Of a stretch of 8,738 nucleotides of DNA, positions 1 through 5,682 are shown piece by piece. How positions within the stretch are numbered: the stretch's first letter is position 1; the number at the start of each line of letters is the position of its first letter. The DNA comes from an uncultured Clostridiaceae bacterium (GTDB lineage Bacteria; Bacillota; Clostridia; Lachnospirales; Lachnospiraceae), in the NCBI GenBank assembly GCA_947175375.1, contig CAMWMT010000082.1, positions 1 through 8,738 of the forward strand, in the 5' to 3' direction. The notes under the pieces were generated by a model. It was not told where the DNA came from. It saw nothing but the letters and a program-made list of their open reading frames with translations, and searched no databases. A program made the translations under genes and the position numbers.

Positions 1-2
1 AT

Positions 3-83
3 CCTTGGAACTATGAGGTTTGTAACAAAAATATAGCAGTAGATTTGACACTACCATTCTATTACAGGAGGAAAACACAATGA
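3..83 (+). CDS. possible 3' end of an upstream phage gene (partial)
   Basis: One frame is open from the window edge to a TGA at 81-83 and gives 26 residues ending in FYYRRKTQ. The other two plus frames stop at 16 and 36. Its TGA overlaps the ATG of the next gene (ATGA, 80-83), and the Shine-Dalgarno of that gene lies inside its last codons, a common arrangement for translationally coupled phage genes. A stretch this short can be open by chance, so the call rests mainly on the ATGA junction. The family is not recognisable. Confidence 0.35.
   Translation, partial: PWNYEVCNKNIAVDLTLPFYYRRKTQ
66..71 (+). promoter_or_regulatory. ribosome binding site AGGAGG
   Basis: A perfect AGGAGG lies 8 nt before the ATG at 80 and fixes the start of a gene that is otherwise too short to call with confidence. 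Confidence 0.85.
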
Positions 84-250
84 AAGAAACAAATACTTTA
101 TTAAAAAGATGGCAAAAAGCAATAGAAAGAATCGGTGGTGGCCAAGCACTTTTGGATCTTCCAGATCAGGTAAAAGAAATATTAAAAAACACAACCGATC
201 TTGAAACAAAAACAAAATTGCTTGAAGCGATTGCAAACGCAGTAAACTAA
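80..250 (+). CDS. small helical protein of unknown function, 56 aa
   Basis: This ORF starts at an ATG with a perfect AGGAGG 8 nt upstream and ends at TAA. The product begins MKETNTLLKRWQKAIERIGG and ends LLEAIANAVN. It is rich in Lys, Leu, Glu and Ala and looks like two or three helices, with no cysteine, no membrane segment and no recognisable catalytic motif. Composition and spacing match the many tiny accessory proteins of Firmicutes phages. It may be translationally coupled to a gene ending at 83. It is followed by a 105-nt structured gap before the next gene. I do not recognise the family; the strong ribosome binding site and protein-like composition argue that it is real. Confidence 0.75.
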   Translation: MKETNTLLKRWQKAIERIGGGQALLDLPDQVKEILKNTTDLETKTKLLEAIANAVN

Positions 251-355
251 AAGCCGTTGCGGCGGCTCTAAACAGTCCATCAGGCCGCAAGCGTTCAGCC
301 CTTCGGGGTTGAGGTTGGAAGCAAATCTTTTTCAAACATACAGGAGGAAAATAAC
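251..355 (+). promoter_or_regulatory. structured intergenic leader with alternative hairpins
   Basis: The 105-nt gap can form a hairpin AGCCG(252-256)/CGGCT(263-267). This excludes a second pairing, TTGCGGC(257-263)/GCCGCAA(284-290), because both need C263. Downstream is an 8-bp stem 294-301/306-313 capped by a UUCG tetraloop closed by C-G. A T-rich tract (327-332) lies about 13 nt after that stem, too far for a standard intrinsic terminator. The gap ends with AGGAGG (342-347), 8 nt before the next ATG. The folds are read directly; a regulatory role is inference. Confidence 0.4.
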
Positions 356-880
356 ATGTGCAAAATAATTGAATTTCCAGTAAACAGAGTACAGAAAACC
401 GAGAGCAACGGTTACAAAAATTTAAAGTCACTCTTTGAGATTTGCTCCAGCGTGACAACCTGTAATCTCTATCTGGAAACTGTCGAAGAGCTCTTCCAGA
501 AAAACCAGATCACCGAAAACGAGATGCTCACCCTTCGCCAGATCGGCAGGCAGAAACGCCAGAAACTGGCAAATCCGGATCAGGAACCGCAGAAGGCAGA
601 AAAACCCGGTACTTACTGCTACACTCCGGAAATGGGACAGCAGGCGCCGGCAGGATGCCAGATGGAAGCACGGCGGGCATATTACGGAAAGCATTTTTTC
701 ATTGATACACCGCTGACGCTGAAAGGCAGAGGAATCACTTTTATAAAAGCATACAAAAGCCAGGACCTGACAGAAGCCGGACAGTATAAAGCAGGCTGGA
801 ATGAATATCAGGTCACAAATCTGGCATATGAAAAGCTAAAAAGCCAGTATGCAATATCTTTAGAATGCTGCTTAGATTAG
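356..880 (+). CDS. phage protein of unknown function, 174 aa
   Basis: The ATG at 356 has AGGAGG at 342-347, an ideal 8-nt spacing. The product starts MCKIIEFPVNR. An N-terminal helical segment (about residues 20-75, with VEELFQKNQITENEMLTLRQIG) leads through a charged Gln/Glu/Lys/Pro linker (about 75-90) to a C-terminal part with aromatic residues (GKHFFID, GRGITFIKAY, AGWNEYQVTNLAYEKL) that looks like a small alpha/beta domain. There are no zinc-binding pairs, signal peptide or transmembrane segment. The TAG stop shares its last base (880) with the first base of the tRNA-like structured element that follows. I do not recognise a named family; the layout suggests a phage early accessory protein. 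Confidence 0.85.
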   Translation: MCKIIEFPVNRVQKTESNGYKNLKSLFEICSSVTTCNLYLETVEELFQKNQITENEMLTLRQIGRQKRQKLANPDQEPQKAEKPGTYCYTPEMGQQAPAGCQMEARRAYYGKHFFIDTPLTLKGRGITFIKAYKSQDLTEAGQYKAGWNEYQVTNLAYEKLKSQYAISLECCLD

Positions 881-924
881 CCTGATCGGTGTACCGGGGT
901 TCAACTCCCCGGCAGGCATTTCCA
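880..924 (+). ncRNA. tRNA-like acceptor/T-arm minihelix, copy 1
   Basis: Outer stem GCCTG(880-884)/CAGGC(913-917) stacks without a 3' gap on the inner stem CCGGGG(894-899)/CCCCGG(907-912). The inner stem is closed by the 7-nt loop TTCAACT (900-906), which matches the tRNA T-loop consensus TTCRANY. The D-arm and anticodon arm are replaced by a 9-nt one-sided bulge (885-893, ATCGGTGTA). After the outer stem comes A then TTTCCA (919-924), resembling a tRNA CCA end. A second copy with compensatory stem changes lies at 1181-1224. There is no anticodon, so it cannot decode. Its role, perhaps as an RNase P, CCA-adding or tRNA-modifying enzyme target or a gene-border element, is inference. Confidence 0.7.
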
Positions 925-943
925 GAAAAATAAGAAAGGTTAA

Positions 944-1186
944 ATGGTGGAAAATATGACAAACACAGTTAAATTACAGGGTATTTGCGGACAGCAGGCA
1001 GGGACAGCCGTTAAAGATCTTAAAATTGGCGACGTTCTGATCTGGAATTATGGCTATAAAAGTGAAGTTGTGGAGCTTATCCCCAATAAGACTGGAAAGA
1101 CAATCACAGCCATGCTAAGAAGCCAGCAGGACGGACAGATCAGGTCCCGGAAGATGGGCGCTGAACGTCTGGTAGTTGTAGCCTGA
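944..1186 (+). CDS. small phage protein of unknown function, 80 aa
   Basis: The first ATG (944) follows AGAAAGG (933-939) by 4 nt. An in-frame ATG at 956, with GGTGG just upstream, is an alternative that would give 76 residues. The core AVKDLKIGDVLIWNYGYKSEVVELIPNKTGKTITAMLRS looks like an all-beta small domain: the pattern DLKIGDVLIWNYG, then strands separated by an NKTGK turn, then a basic stretch RSRKMGAERLVVV. A compact beta-barrel or Hint/SH3-like fold is possible but cannot be shown from sequence alone. The gene is bracketed exactly by the two tRNA-like minihelices, and its TGA stop lies inside the outer stem of the second. Confidence 0.75.
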   Translation: MVENMTNTVKLQGICGQQAGTAVKDLKIGDVLIWNYGYKSEVVELIPNKTGKTITAMLRSQQDGQIRSRKMGAERLVVVA

Positions 1187-1224
1187 CAGGTGAACGGCGG
1201 TTCGATTCCGCCGCAGGTTTTCCA
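1181..1224 (+). ncRNA. tRNA-like acceptor/T-arm minihelix, copy 2
   Basis: Outer stem GCCTG(1181-1185)/CAGGT(1214-1218) has a terminal G-U pair and can gain A1180-T1219. The 9-nt bulge is 1186-1194 (ACAGGTGAA). Inner stem CGGCGG(1195-1200)/CCGCCG(1208-1213) is closed by the 7-nt loop TTCGATT (1201-1207), followed by TTTCCA (1219-1224). Compared with copy 1, the second and fourth inner pairs change from C-G to G-C and from G-C to C-G, while loop length, bulge length and stem lengths stay identical. That is covariation within one window, which supports a selected fold. The TGA of the upstream gene (1184-1186) is part of the structure. Confidence 0.7.
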
Positions 1225-1227
1225 AAG

Positions 1228-1253
1228 TCCCAGCCCCCAAGGGATAAGGGGAG
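1228..1253 (+). promoter_or_regulatory. possible pseudoknot masking the ribosome binding site
   Basis: TCCC(1228-1231) can pair with GGGA(1241-1244), and CCCC(1235-1238) can pair with GGGG(1248-1251), giving an H-type pseudoknot arrangement. The second helix would bury AAGGGGAG (1246-1253), the only good Shine-Dalgarno for the ATG at 1265. The helices are only 4 bp and the region is C- and G-rich, so this may be chance. Confidence 0.25.
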
Positions 1254-1264
1254 AAAGAAGAGAA

Positions 1265-1432
1265 ATGACAGACAAATTTAAAATCTTATCACAGCTGAAA
1301 TCATGGGGCAGAGATATCCGTCCACACTTAAAGACAATGTTCGACAGGTACGGAAAAGAAAATTGTATTGAAACCGCCAAAATGTGCGGATATGGAAGTA
1401 TTTTCAAAGGAATAGACATTGAAAGTATTTAA
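1265..1432 (+). CDS. small basic protein of unknown function, 55 aa
   Basis: I choose the ATG at 1265, which has AAGGGGAG (1246-1253) 11 nt upstream. The same frame is open back to a GTG at 1190, but that codon lies inside the second tRNA-like element and lacks a ribosome binding site. The product begins MTDKFKILSQLKSWGRDIRP and ends KMCGYGSIFKGIDIESI. It is basic and probably helical, with no recognisable motif. Its last 29 bases overlap, tail to tail, the end of the helicase-methyltransferase gene on the other strand. No terminator separates the two. I do not recognise the family. Confidence 0.6.
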   Translation: MTDKFKILSQLKSWGRDIRPHLKTMFDRYGKENCIETAKMCGYGSIFKGIDIESI

Positions 1433-3902
1433 AGCACATCTCATCCTCTGCCGCCTGCAGGTACCCGACACCATCCCGGAAGTAGTCCGGATTCAGCTCG
1501 ATCCCATATCCCATGCGGCCCATTTTCACGGCCATCATCGGGACCGTCATCAGACCGCCGAACGGATCCAGCACAAGATCGCCCTCATTGCTGTATCTGG
1601 TGATGATCCGCCCCACAATATCCAACTGCAACGGGCAGACATGCATCTGCGCTCTCCTGCGGCTCTGGGTGGTGTTTAATGTCCTCATCCGGTTGATGTC
1701 GTCCCATACCTCCAGCTGATTCCATGATCCCGGAGCTACCACCATGAACGTTGCCGGAAGCCTGCCATCCTGATCCAGTTCCTTTGCCAGCTTCACATGA
1801 TCTGCATAGCTATACACATTTTCCCTGGAAAACTGCCGGTATACTTTCTGCAGGCTCTCCACAGGCACATCCTGCAGTTCCTCTTTGGCCACCAGCCGGT
1901 CTCCCGAGCTTCTCCAGTAACCATGGGCATCGATCTGCCACTGAGCACGCGTATACTCCTCTTTGCTCTTCTTCACTGGCTCGTCTGCATATGCGGTAGA
2001 TCTATCCGTCGGAAGCTTACGGAACAGAAGGATGTATTCCGGGCACCCTACGCCCATCTTGGAGCCATCTTTGCACTGTTCCGTCCAGCCCAGACGATAG
2101 GTCTGTTTGTTCTCCCGAACCACATCCGTCACGACTGTGATCATTCCAAAATACTGGAATCCATGTTTCATATAGTGTTCAATGCAGATCGCATGGAATG
2201 GCTCCACTGTCGGCATCCCGGTACCCGTGGCATTCCCGAACAGTACCAGGTCTTTGACATGAATAGCGGCCACTCTTCCTGGTTTCAGAATCCGGAGAAG
2301 TTCTGGTGTAAGAAAATCCATCTGCTGAAAGAATTTATCTGTATTCTGGTTATGTCCAAAATCATTGTAATTCGCTGAGTATTCATAATGATTTCCAAAC
2401 GGAATGGATGTATGGATCAGCCCGACGCTGTCACTGGCCATCCGCCTTGTCTCTTCCACACAGTCATCATGTACCGCTGTATACCTCTGCCCCTCTATCC
2501 TCACTGTCTCCACTCCCATCTTTCTTTCCAGCTGCTTTGTCTTCCCGGCCGTGTTAAGGCCGTATTTTTTCACAATATCAATCATGCGCTGGACCATGTA
2601 ATCATGATTCTTCCATTTTTCCAACAGTGCCTCTTTGATCTGCCTCTCGTTCTCCATGTAAATAATATCAATCACAACGGTTTCTTTCTGTAAAAAACGG
2701 AAGCACCTGTGAATAGCTTGTAAGAAGTCATTGAATTCATAATCAATTCCCAAGAAGATCTCACGATAGCAGTGCCTCTGGAAATTACAGCCAGATCCAG
2801 ACAGGGATTTCTTTGTAGCGAACAACCGGATCCGCCCCTCTGAGAAATCAATCACTCTTTTCTCTCTCACGTCATAGTCCTGGGAGCCGTAAATATCTAC
2901 TGTCTCCGGCAGCGCTTTCTTTATGGCGTGCCGTTCCGCCTCCAGATCATGCCACAGAAGGAAATGCTCATTCGGTGAGTTTTCCACAATCTCCCGCATC
3001 TTTTCCACACGCTCCCCGATGCTGTCCCGCTTTACCTGTGCCGCCTCTTTGAGTCCGGCAGCCGCTTCCGTAAACAGCTGTATCTGGCCGTCACGATCAG
3101 CAGTGTCCCCGTAATGAACCGGAATCTCATGCCAGCGCACTTCCAACGGTGGCAGATCATATCCCTGATCTGAATATTCCGGATTCAAGTCAGAAGGCTT
3201 TGTGATGAACAGTGCCCAGCTGGACACCCACAGCCAGAACTCGTCCTCCATATTTGGATACAGTGTCAGGTTATTTGCCTTCGTGCTGTCTCTCTGAAAG
3301 AATCGTGTCAGCGCCTGTCCGGTGTCCATGACCTCCAGATAGCCAGCATAATGGATCAGTTCCTTGTATCGATTCGGTGATGGCGTGGCCGTTGCCAAAA
3401 GCTTATATGGCACGCCCTTGAACTTTTCCAGAAAAGTTTGATAGGTCTTACTGCCAAAACTCCTCAGGACAGATGCTTCATCCAGGCAGACAGCTGTGAA
3501 ATACAACGGATCAATATCCCCGTCCCGGACCCGTTCATAGTTGGTCAGCAGAATATCCGCGGTAGAATCAAACACTTCCTGCATAGTCCGCACATACTGC
3601 GGCTTCTCATATCCCAGCACCTGTACTGCATCCCGCTGGAACTCCTGCTTTACTCCCAAAGGGCATACGATCAGGGCTCTGAATCCTTCATGGCGGATTG
3701 CATGCTTGCAAAATTCCAGCTCCTGCACTGTCTTGCCCAGTCCAAAACTCTCAAACAGGGCCCGCCTGCCGCCTTTTAGTGCCCAAGCAACGGCATCCCT
3801 CTGATGGGGCTTCAATGCTGGATTCAATTCTGAAGGATCAACGACAAATCCGCTCTCTGTTGCCAGTTCTATCTTTGTCTCTAAAAATTCTCTGTAATTC
3901 AT
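1404..3902 (-). CDS. SNF2/DExH helicase fused to DNA methyltransferase, 832 aa
   Basis: The N-terminal half is a superfamily 2 helicase: Q-motif-like HQRDAVAW (33-40), Walker A FGLGKT (53-58), DEAS box (141-144), TATPSPN motif III (171-177), and motif VI QAIHRCFR (395-402). The C-terminal part (about 465-815) is an S-adenosylmethionine-dependent amino-methyltransferase in beta order: the catalytic-loop motif IV comes first (TSIPF, 498-502) and the AdoMet-binding motif I later (DPFGG, 779-783). Motif IV reads SIPF rather than the usual (D/S/N)PP(Y/F), so activity and target base are uncertain. It probably translocates along and methylates phage DNA (inference). The ATG at 3902 has no nearby Shine-Dalgarno; see the element upstream. 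The last dozen residues (CFKYFQCLFL) are encoded in the overlap with the opposite-strand gene and look atypical. Confidence 0.9.
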   Translation of the reverse strand: MNYREFLETKIELATESGFVVDPSELNPALKPHQRDAVAWALKGGRRALFESFGLGKTVQELEFCKHAIRHEGFRALIVCPLGVKQEFQRDAVQVLGYEKPQYVRTMQEVFDSTADILLTNYERVRDGDIDPLYFTAVCLDEASVLRSFGSKTYQTFLEKFKGVPYKLLATATPSPNRYKELIHYAGYLEVMDTGQALTRFFQRDSTKANNLTLYPNMEDEFWLWVSSWALFITKPSDLNPEYSDQGYDLPPLEVRWHEIPVHYGDTADRDGQIQLFTEAAAGLKEAAQVKRDSIGERVEKMREIVENSPNEHFLLWHDLEAERHAIKKALPETVDIYGSQDYDVREKRVIDFSEGRIRLFATKKSLSGSGCNFQRHCYREIFLGIDYEFNDFLQAIHRCFRFLQKETVVIDIIYMENERQIKEALLEKWKNHDYMVQRMIDIVKKYGLNTAGKTKQLERKMGVETVRIEGQRYTAVHDDCVEETRRMASDSVGLIHTSIPFGNHYEYSANYNDFGHNQNTDKFFQQMDFLTPELLRILKPGRVAAIHVKDLVLFGNATGTGMPTVEPFHAICIEHYMKHGFQYFGMITVVTDVVRENKQTYRLGWTEQCKDGSKMGVGCPEYILLFRKLPTDRSTAYADEPVKKSKEEYTRAQWQIDAHGYWRSSGDRLVAKEELQDVPVESLQKVYRQFSRENVYSYADHVKLAKELDQDGRLPATFMVVAPGSWNQLEVWDDINRMRTLNTTQSRRRAQMHVCPLQLDIVGRIITRYSNEGDLVLDPFGGLMTVPMMAVKMGRMGYGIELNPDYFRDGVGYLQAAEDEMCFKYFQCLFL

Positions 3903-3960
3903 TTTTCAAAAAGGAATCCGATGCATCTTTCCCGGCCGGGGATTCGGTCTCCTTTCCTTA
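3900..3960 (-). promoter_or_regulatory. double-palindrome intergenic element R1 with distant Shine-Dalgarno
   Basis: In transcript order there is AAAGGAG (3955-3949) just after the upstream TAA, then the palindrome CCCGGCCGGG (3940-3931), the palindrome GATGCATC (3927-3920), TCCTTT (3915-3910) that complements the Shine-Dalgarno, an A-rich stretch and the ATG (3902). The Shine-Dalgarno is 46 nt from the start. GAATCC(3914-3919)/GGATTC(3940-3945) can also pair. The same plan, with clear sequence similarity, is at 5110-5160. Folding could bring the Shine-Dalgarno close to the start or hide it. Confidence 0.55.
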
Positions 3961-5112
3961 CATCATTTCACTCAAAGGCAGTTCGAGTTGTACAGCGGGA
4001 ACATCTTCCCACTCTACCCCGATCCAATTAAGGACTCTGCCCCATCCATACTTTTCTCCGGTCTGCTTATCCGTTGCACATTCATACATCCAGAAATGCC
4101 ACTCTTTATAATTCTGCTCCCGGAGTCGGTCAAATCTATGCGGCCTTTTTTCCAGATGAATCCCAAATCCACACATACTGCATCCGGTACGCTGCGCTTT
4201 CGTCGTATACAGGACACCGTTCGGATGTCTCTCGATGCTTCCATATATCTCCGGTATCGGAACATCCAGATCAAGAGCCAACTGCAGGATGTCCTGACGG
4301 AGAAATGGCGCAAACGGCGCTGATCTCATAACGGTCTTTCCATAATAATTACAGCCATGCTCCACAAGAGCCTCTTCCCTCTGGCCTCCTTCACTTGCCA
4401 TCATTCCGAGAAACGGCCAGCTGTTGTGCGCTCTCGCCCAGTCATCGCAGGGCTTCTCTTTCAGATAATAGCAACACTTATTTGACACCAAAAACGGAGC
4501 AATCTTATAATTAACATCCTCGTTCTCATTCTCATATCCTGCAAACAGGTTCAGCCACTTCTGCGGCAGCTTCATGCGGCTGTTCTTTGCAAAATGACCT
4601 TGTTCGCCGCATTCTCCGGTAATGATCGCATGACGGACTGTCTTATTATCTTCTGACGGATTCTGGAGCAGATCAATCTTTCCAGCTATGCGCTTACTGA
4701 TGACCGGAAATCCAATCTCATTCAGCACAGATACTTTACTCCTGTATGATTTCAGCCGCTCCACTCCCAGATCTTTATGTATTCTCTGGATGCTTTTATC
4801 TTCCACACCTGATACAGAGATTGCAGGAATGTCAATACCTATGTGCCGCAGAAAGATCAGGAGAGTAATACTGTCCAAGCCTCCAACACTCACATGAGCA
4901 TTACAGCCTCTTTCGTCCATCTGCTCAACAAATTCGATAGCCCTCCGTTCTGCACGTTTGACCTTCACTTCATACGGAAGATTCTGCATGGCCGTAAAGC
5001 GCTGCTTCTGTTCTTTTTTCTTACGTTTCCAATCCTCCAGATCTTTCTTTGCGTCCTCTGGACGCCCTTCCACATTTTCAAGTTCAATAAAATCAAATAT
5101 GTTTTGTTCCAT
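3958..5112 (-). CDS. PP-loop ATPase, PAPS/APS-reductase-like, 384 aa
   Basis: This looks like a phage member of the adenine-nucleotide alpha hydrolase (PP-loop) superfamily, the CysH/DndC-like group. The PP-loop is seen as SVGGLDS (75-81), a variant of the usual SGGxDS with Val at the first Ser. A CC pair (213-214, NKCCYYLKEKP) and a CxxC (311-314, GCSMCG) are about 96 residues apart, resembling the CC-X80-CxxC [4Fe-4S] ligand pattern of APS reductases. The N-terminus is charged and helical (about 20-65). A TTG at 5118 would add two residues; ATG at 5112 is preferred. The chemistry in phages is not established; DNA modification together with the downstream helicase-methyltransferase is inference. 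No dndB, dndD or dndE neighbours are present. It is flanked exactly by two similar double-palindrome elements. Confidence 0.85.
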   Translation of the reverse strand: MEQNIFDFIELENVEGRPEDAKKDLEDWKRKKKEQKQRFTAMQNLPYEVKVKRAERRAIEFVEQMDERGCNAHVSVGGLDSITLLIFLRHIGIDIPAISVSGVEDKSIQRIHKDLGVERLKSYRSKVSVLNEIGFPVISKRIAGKIDLLQNPSEDNKTVRHAIITGECGEQGHFAKNSRMKLPQKWLNLFAGYENENEDVNYKIAPFLVSNKCCYYLKEKPCDDWARAHNSWPFLGMMASEGGQREEALVEHGCNYYGKTVMRSAPFAPFLRQDILQLALDLDVPIPEIYGSIERHPNGVLYTTKAQRTGCSMCGFGIHLEKRPHRFDRLREQNYKEWHFWMYECATDKQTGEKYGWGRVLNWIGVEWEDVPAVQLELPLSEMM

Positions 5113-5160
5113 TTTCAAAGGAGCCGATGCGCATCTTCCCGGGAAGCCCGTCTCCTTTCA
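5110..5160 (-). promoter_or_regulatory. double-palindrome intergenic element R2 with distant Shine-Dalgarno
   Basis: In transcript order there is AAAGGAG (5158-5152), overlapping the upstream TGA, then the 12-nt palindrome CTTCCCGGGAAG (5146-5135), the 10-nt palindrome GATGCGCATC (5135-5126), CTCCTTT (5123-5117), a perfect 7-bp complement of AAAGGAG, then GAAA and the ATG (5112). The Shine-Dalgarno is 39 nt from the start, and nothing closer resembles one. It aligns along most of its length with R1 (3900-3960). Confidence 0.6.
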
Positions 5161-5682
5161 TTTTTCTGAATTCCTCATAGCATATTCCAGATCATTCTGT
5201 GATCGGAAATAAGAATTATCCATATGTGCCAGCATTGCAGGAATTGTTTTCAAACGTTCTTCATAACATGACCTACATACCTTATGCCCGTCATGCAGTC
5301 CTTCTGTACCACACAAATAGCACCTCCCATATGCTGGCCATTCTGATCTTTGAATATCATCCTGCCGGGCAATCTGTTTTGCACGATATTTGGCATAGCA
5401 GCGATTGCACAGTAACCCATGTTCAGCCATCCGCTGTCCGCATTTGGTACAAAGTCCTGCTTCTTTACGTCGATAATATTCAGACATTTTGCGGCTGTTG
5501 CCACGAACTATTTTCTTTTTCAAACTCCCTTCCGCTTTTCTCTGATGATACCTGTCACGTTCATGCCCCAAGCATTCATAGCACATTTTCCGATTTGGCT
5601 CAACAGCACGTTTTTGACATCTTGGACAGATTCCCAGACTCAGTAGAAACGCTCTGTCTTCTCTCTTTAATGGTTTTCCCAT
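5158..5682 (-). CDS. triple zinc-ribbon protein, 174 aa
   Basis: Six CxxC pairs form three modules: C19/C22 with C34/C37, C78/C81 with C92/C95, and C121/C124 with C136/C139. Each should hold one zinc ion. Between them are Lys/Arg/Tyr-rich segments (for example ERDRYHQRKAEGSLKKK and MSEYYRRKEAG) suited to nucleic acid contact. There is no HNH, GIY-YIG or other nuclease motif. The C-terminus (about 145-174) is acidic and mixed. Phages often carry such proteins in replication regions as DNA- or RNA-binding accessories; a specific role cannot be given. The ATG at 5682 lacks a clear nearby ribosome binding site; the closest AAAGGAG lies 48 nt away at the end of the upstream gene. The stop TGA overlaps element R2. 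Confidence 0.85.
   Translation of the reverse strand: MGKPLKREDRAFLLSLGICPRCQKRAVEPNRKMCYECLGHERDRYHQRKAEGSLKKKIVRGNSRKMSEYYRRKEAGLCTKCGQRMAEHGLLCNRCYAKYRAKQIARQDDIQRSEWPAYGRCYLCGTEGLHDGHKVCRSCYEERLKTIPAMLAHMDNSYFRSQNDLEYAMRNSEK

Noticed and set aside
45..50. TTGACA as a -35 promoter box
   Set aside because: No -10-like hexamer lies 16-18 nt downstream; that spot is the ribosome binding site GAGGAA. The bases may belong to the end of a coding frame.
880..1224. The two tRNA-like elements as attL/attR of an integrated element or as real tRNA genes
   Set aside because: Attachment-site copies should be identical in their core, but these differ by compensatory changes in the stems. Neither has an anticodon arm, so neither is a decoding tRNA.
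1751..2378. Plus-strand open frames inside the helicase-methyltransferase gene
   Set aside because: They are antisense to a motif-rich gene, have no ribosome binding sites, and give protein sequences without domain-like patterns.
3903..3926. Short upstream peptide starting at the ATG in the R1 palindrome
   Set aside because: The frame (six codons and stop) is not preserved in R2 and has no ATG counterpart in R3, so the conserved feature is the palindrome, not a peptide.
3958..5112. DndC of a phosphorothioation operon or a BREX type 4 locus
   Set aside because: No dndA, B, D or E and no BREX ATPase or phosphatase genes are present; the neighbours are phage replication genes.
5158..5682. HNH homing endonuclease
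   Set aside because: The cysteine pairs resemble those in some HNH proteins, but no His-Asn-His core is seen between them.
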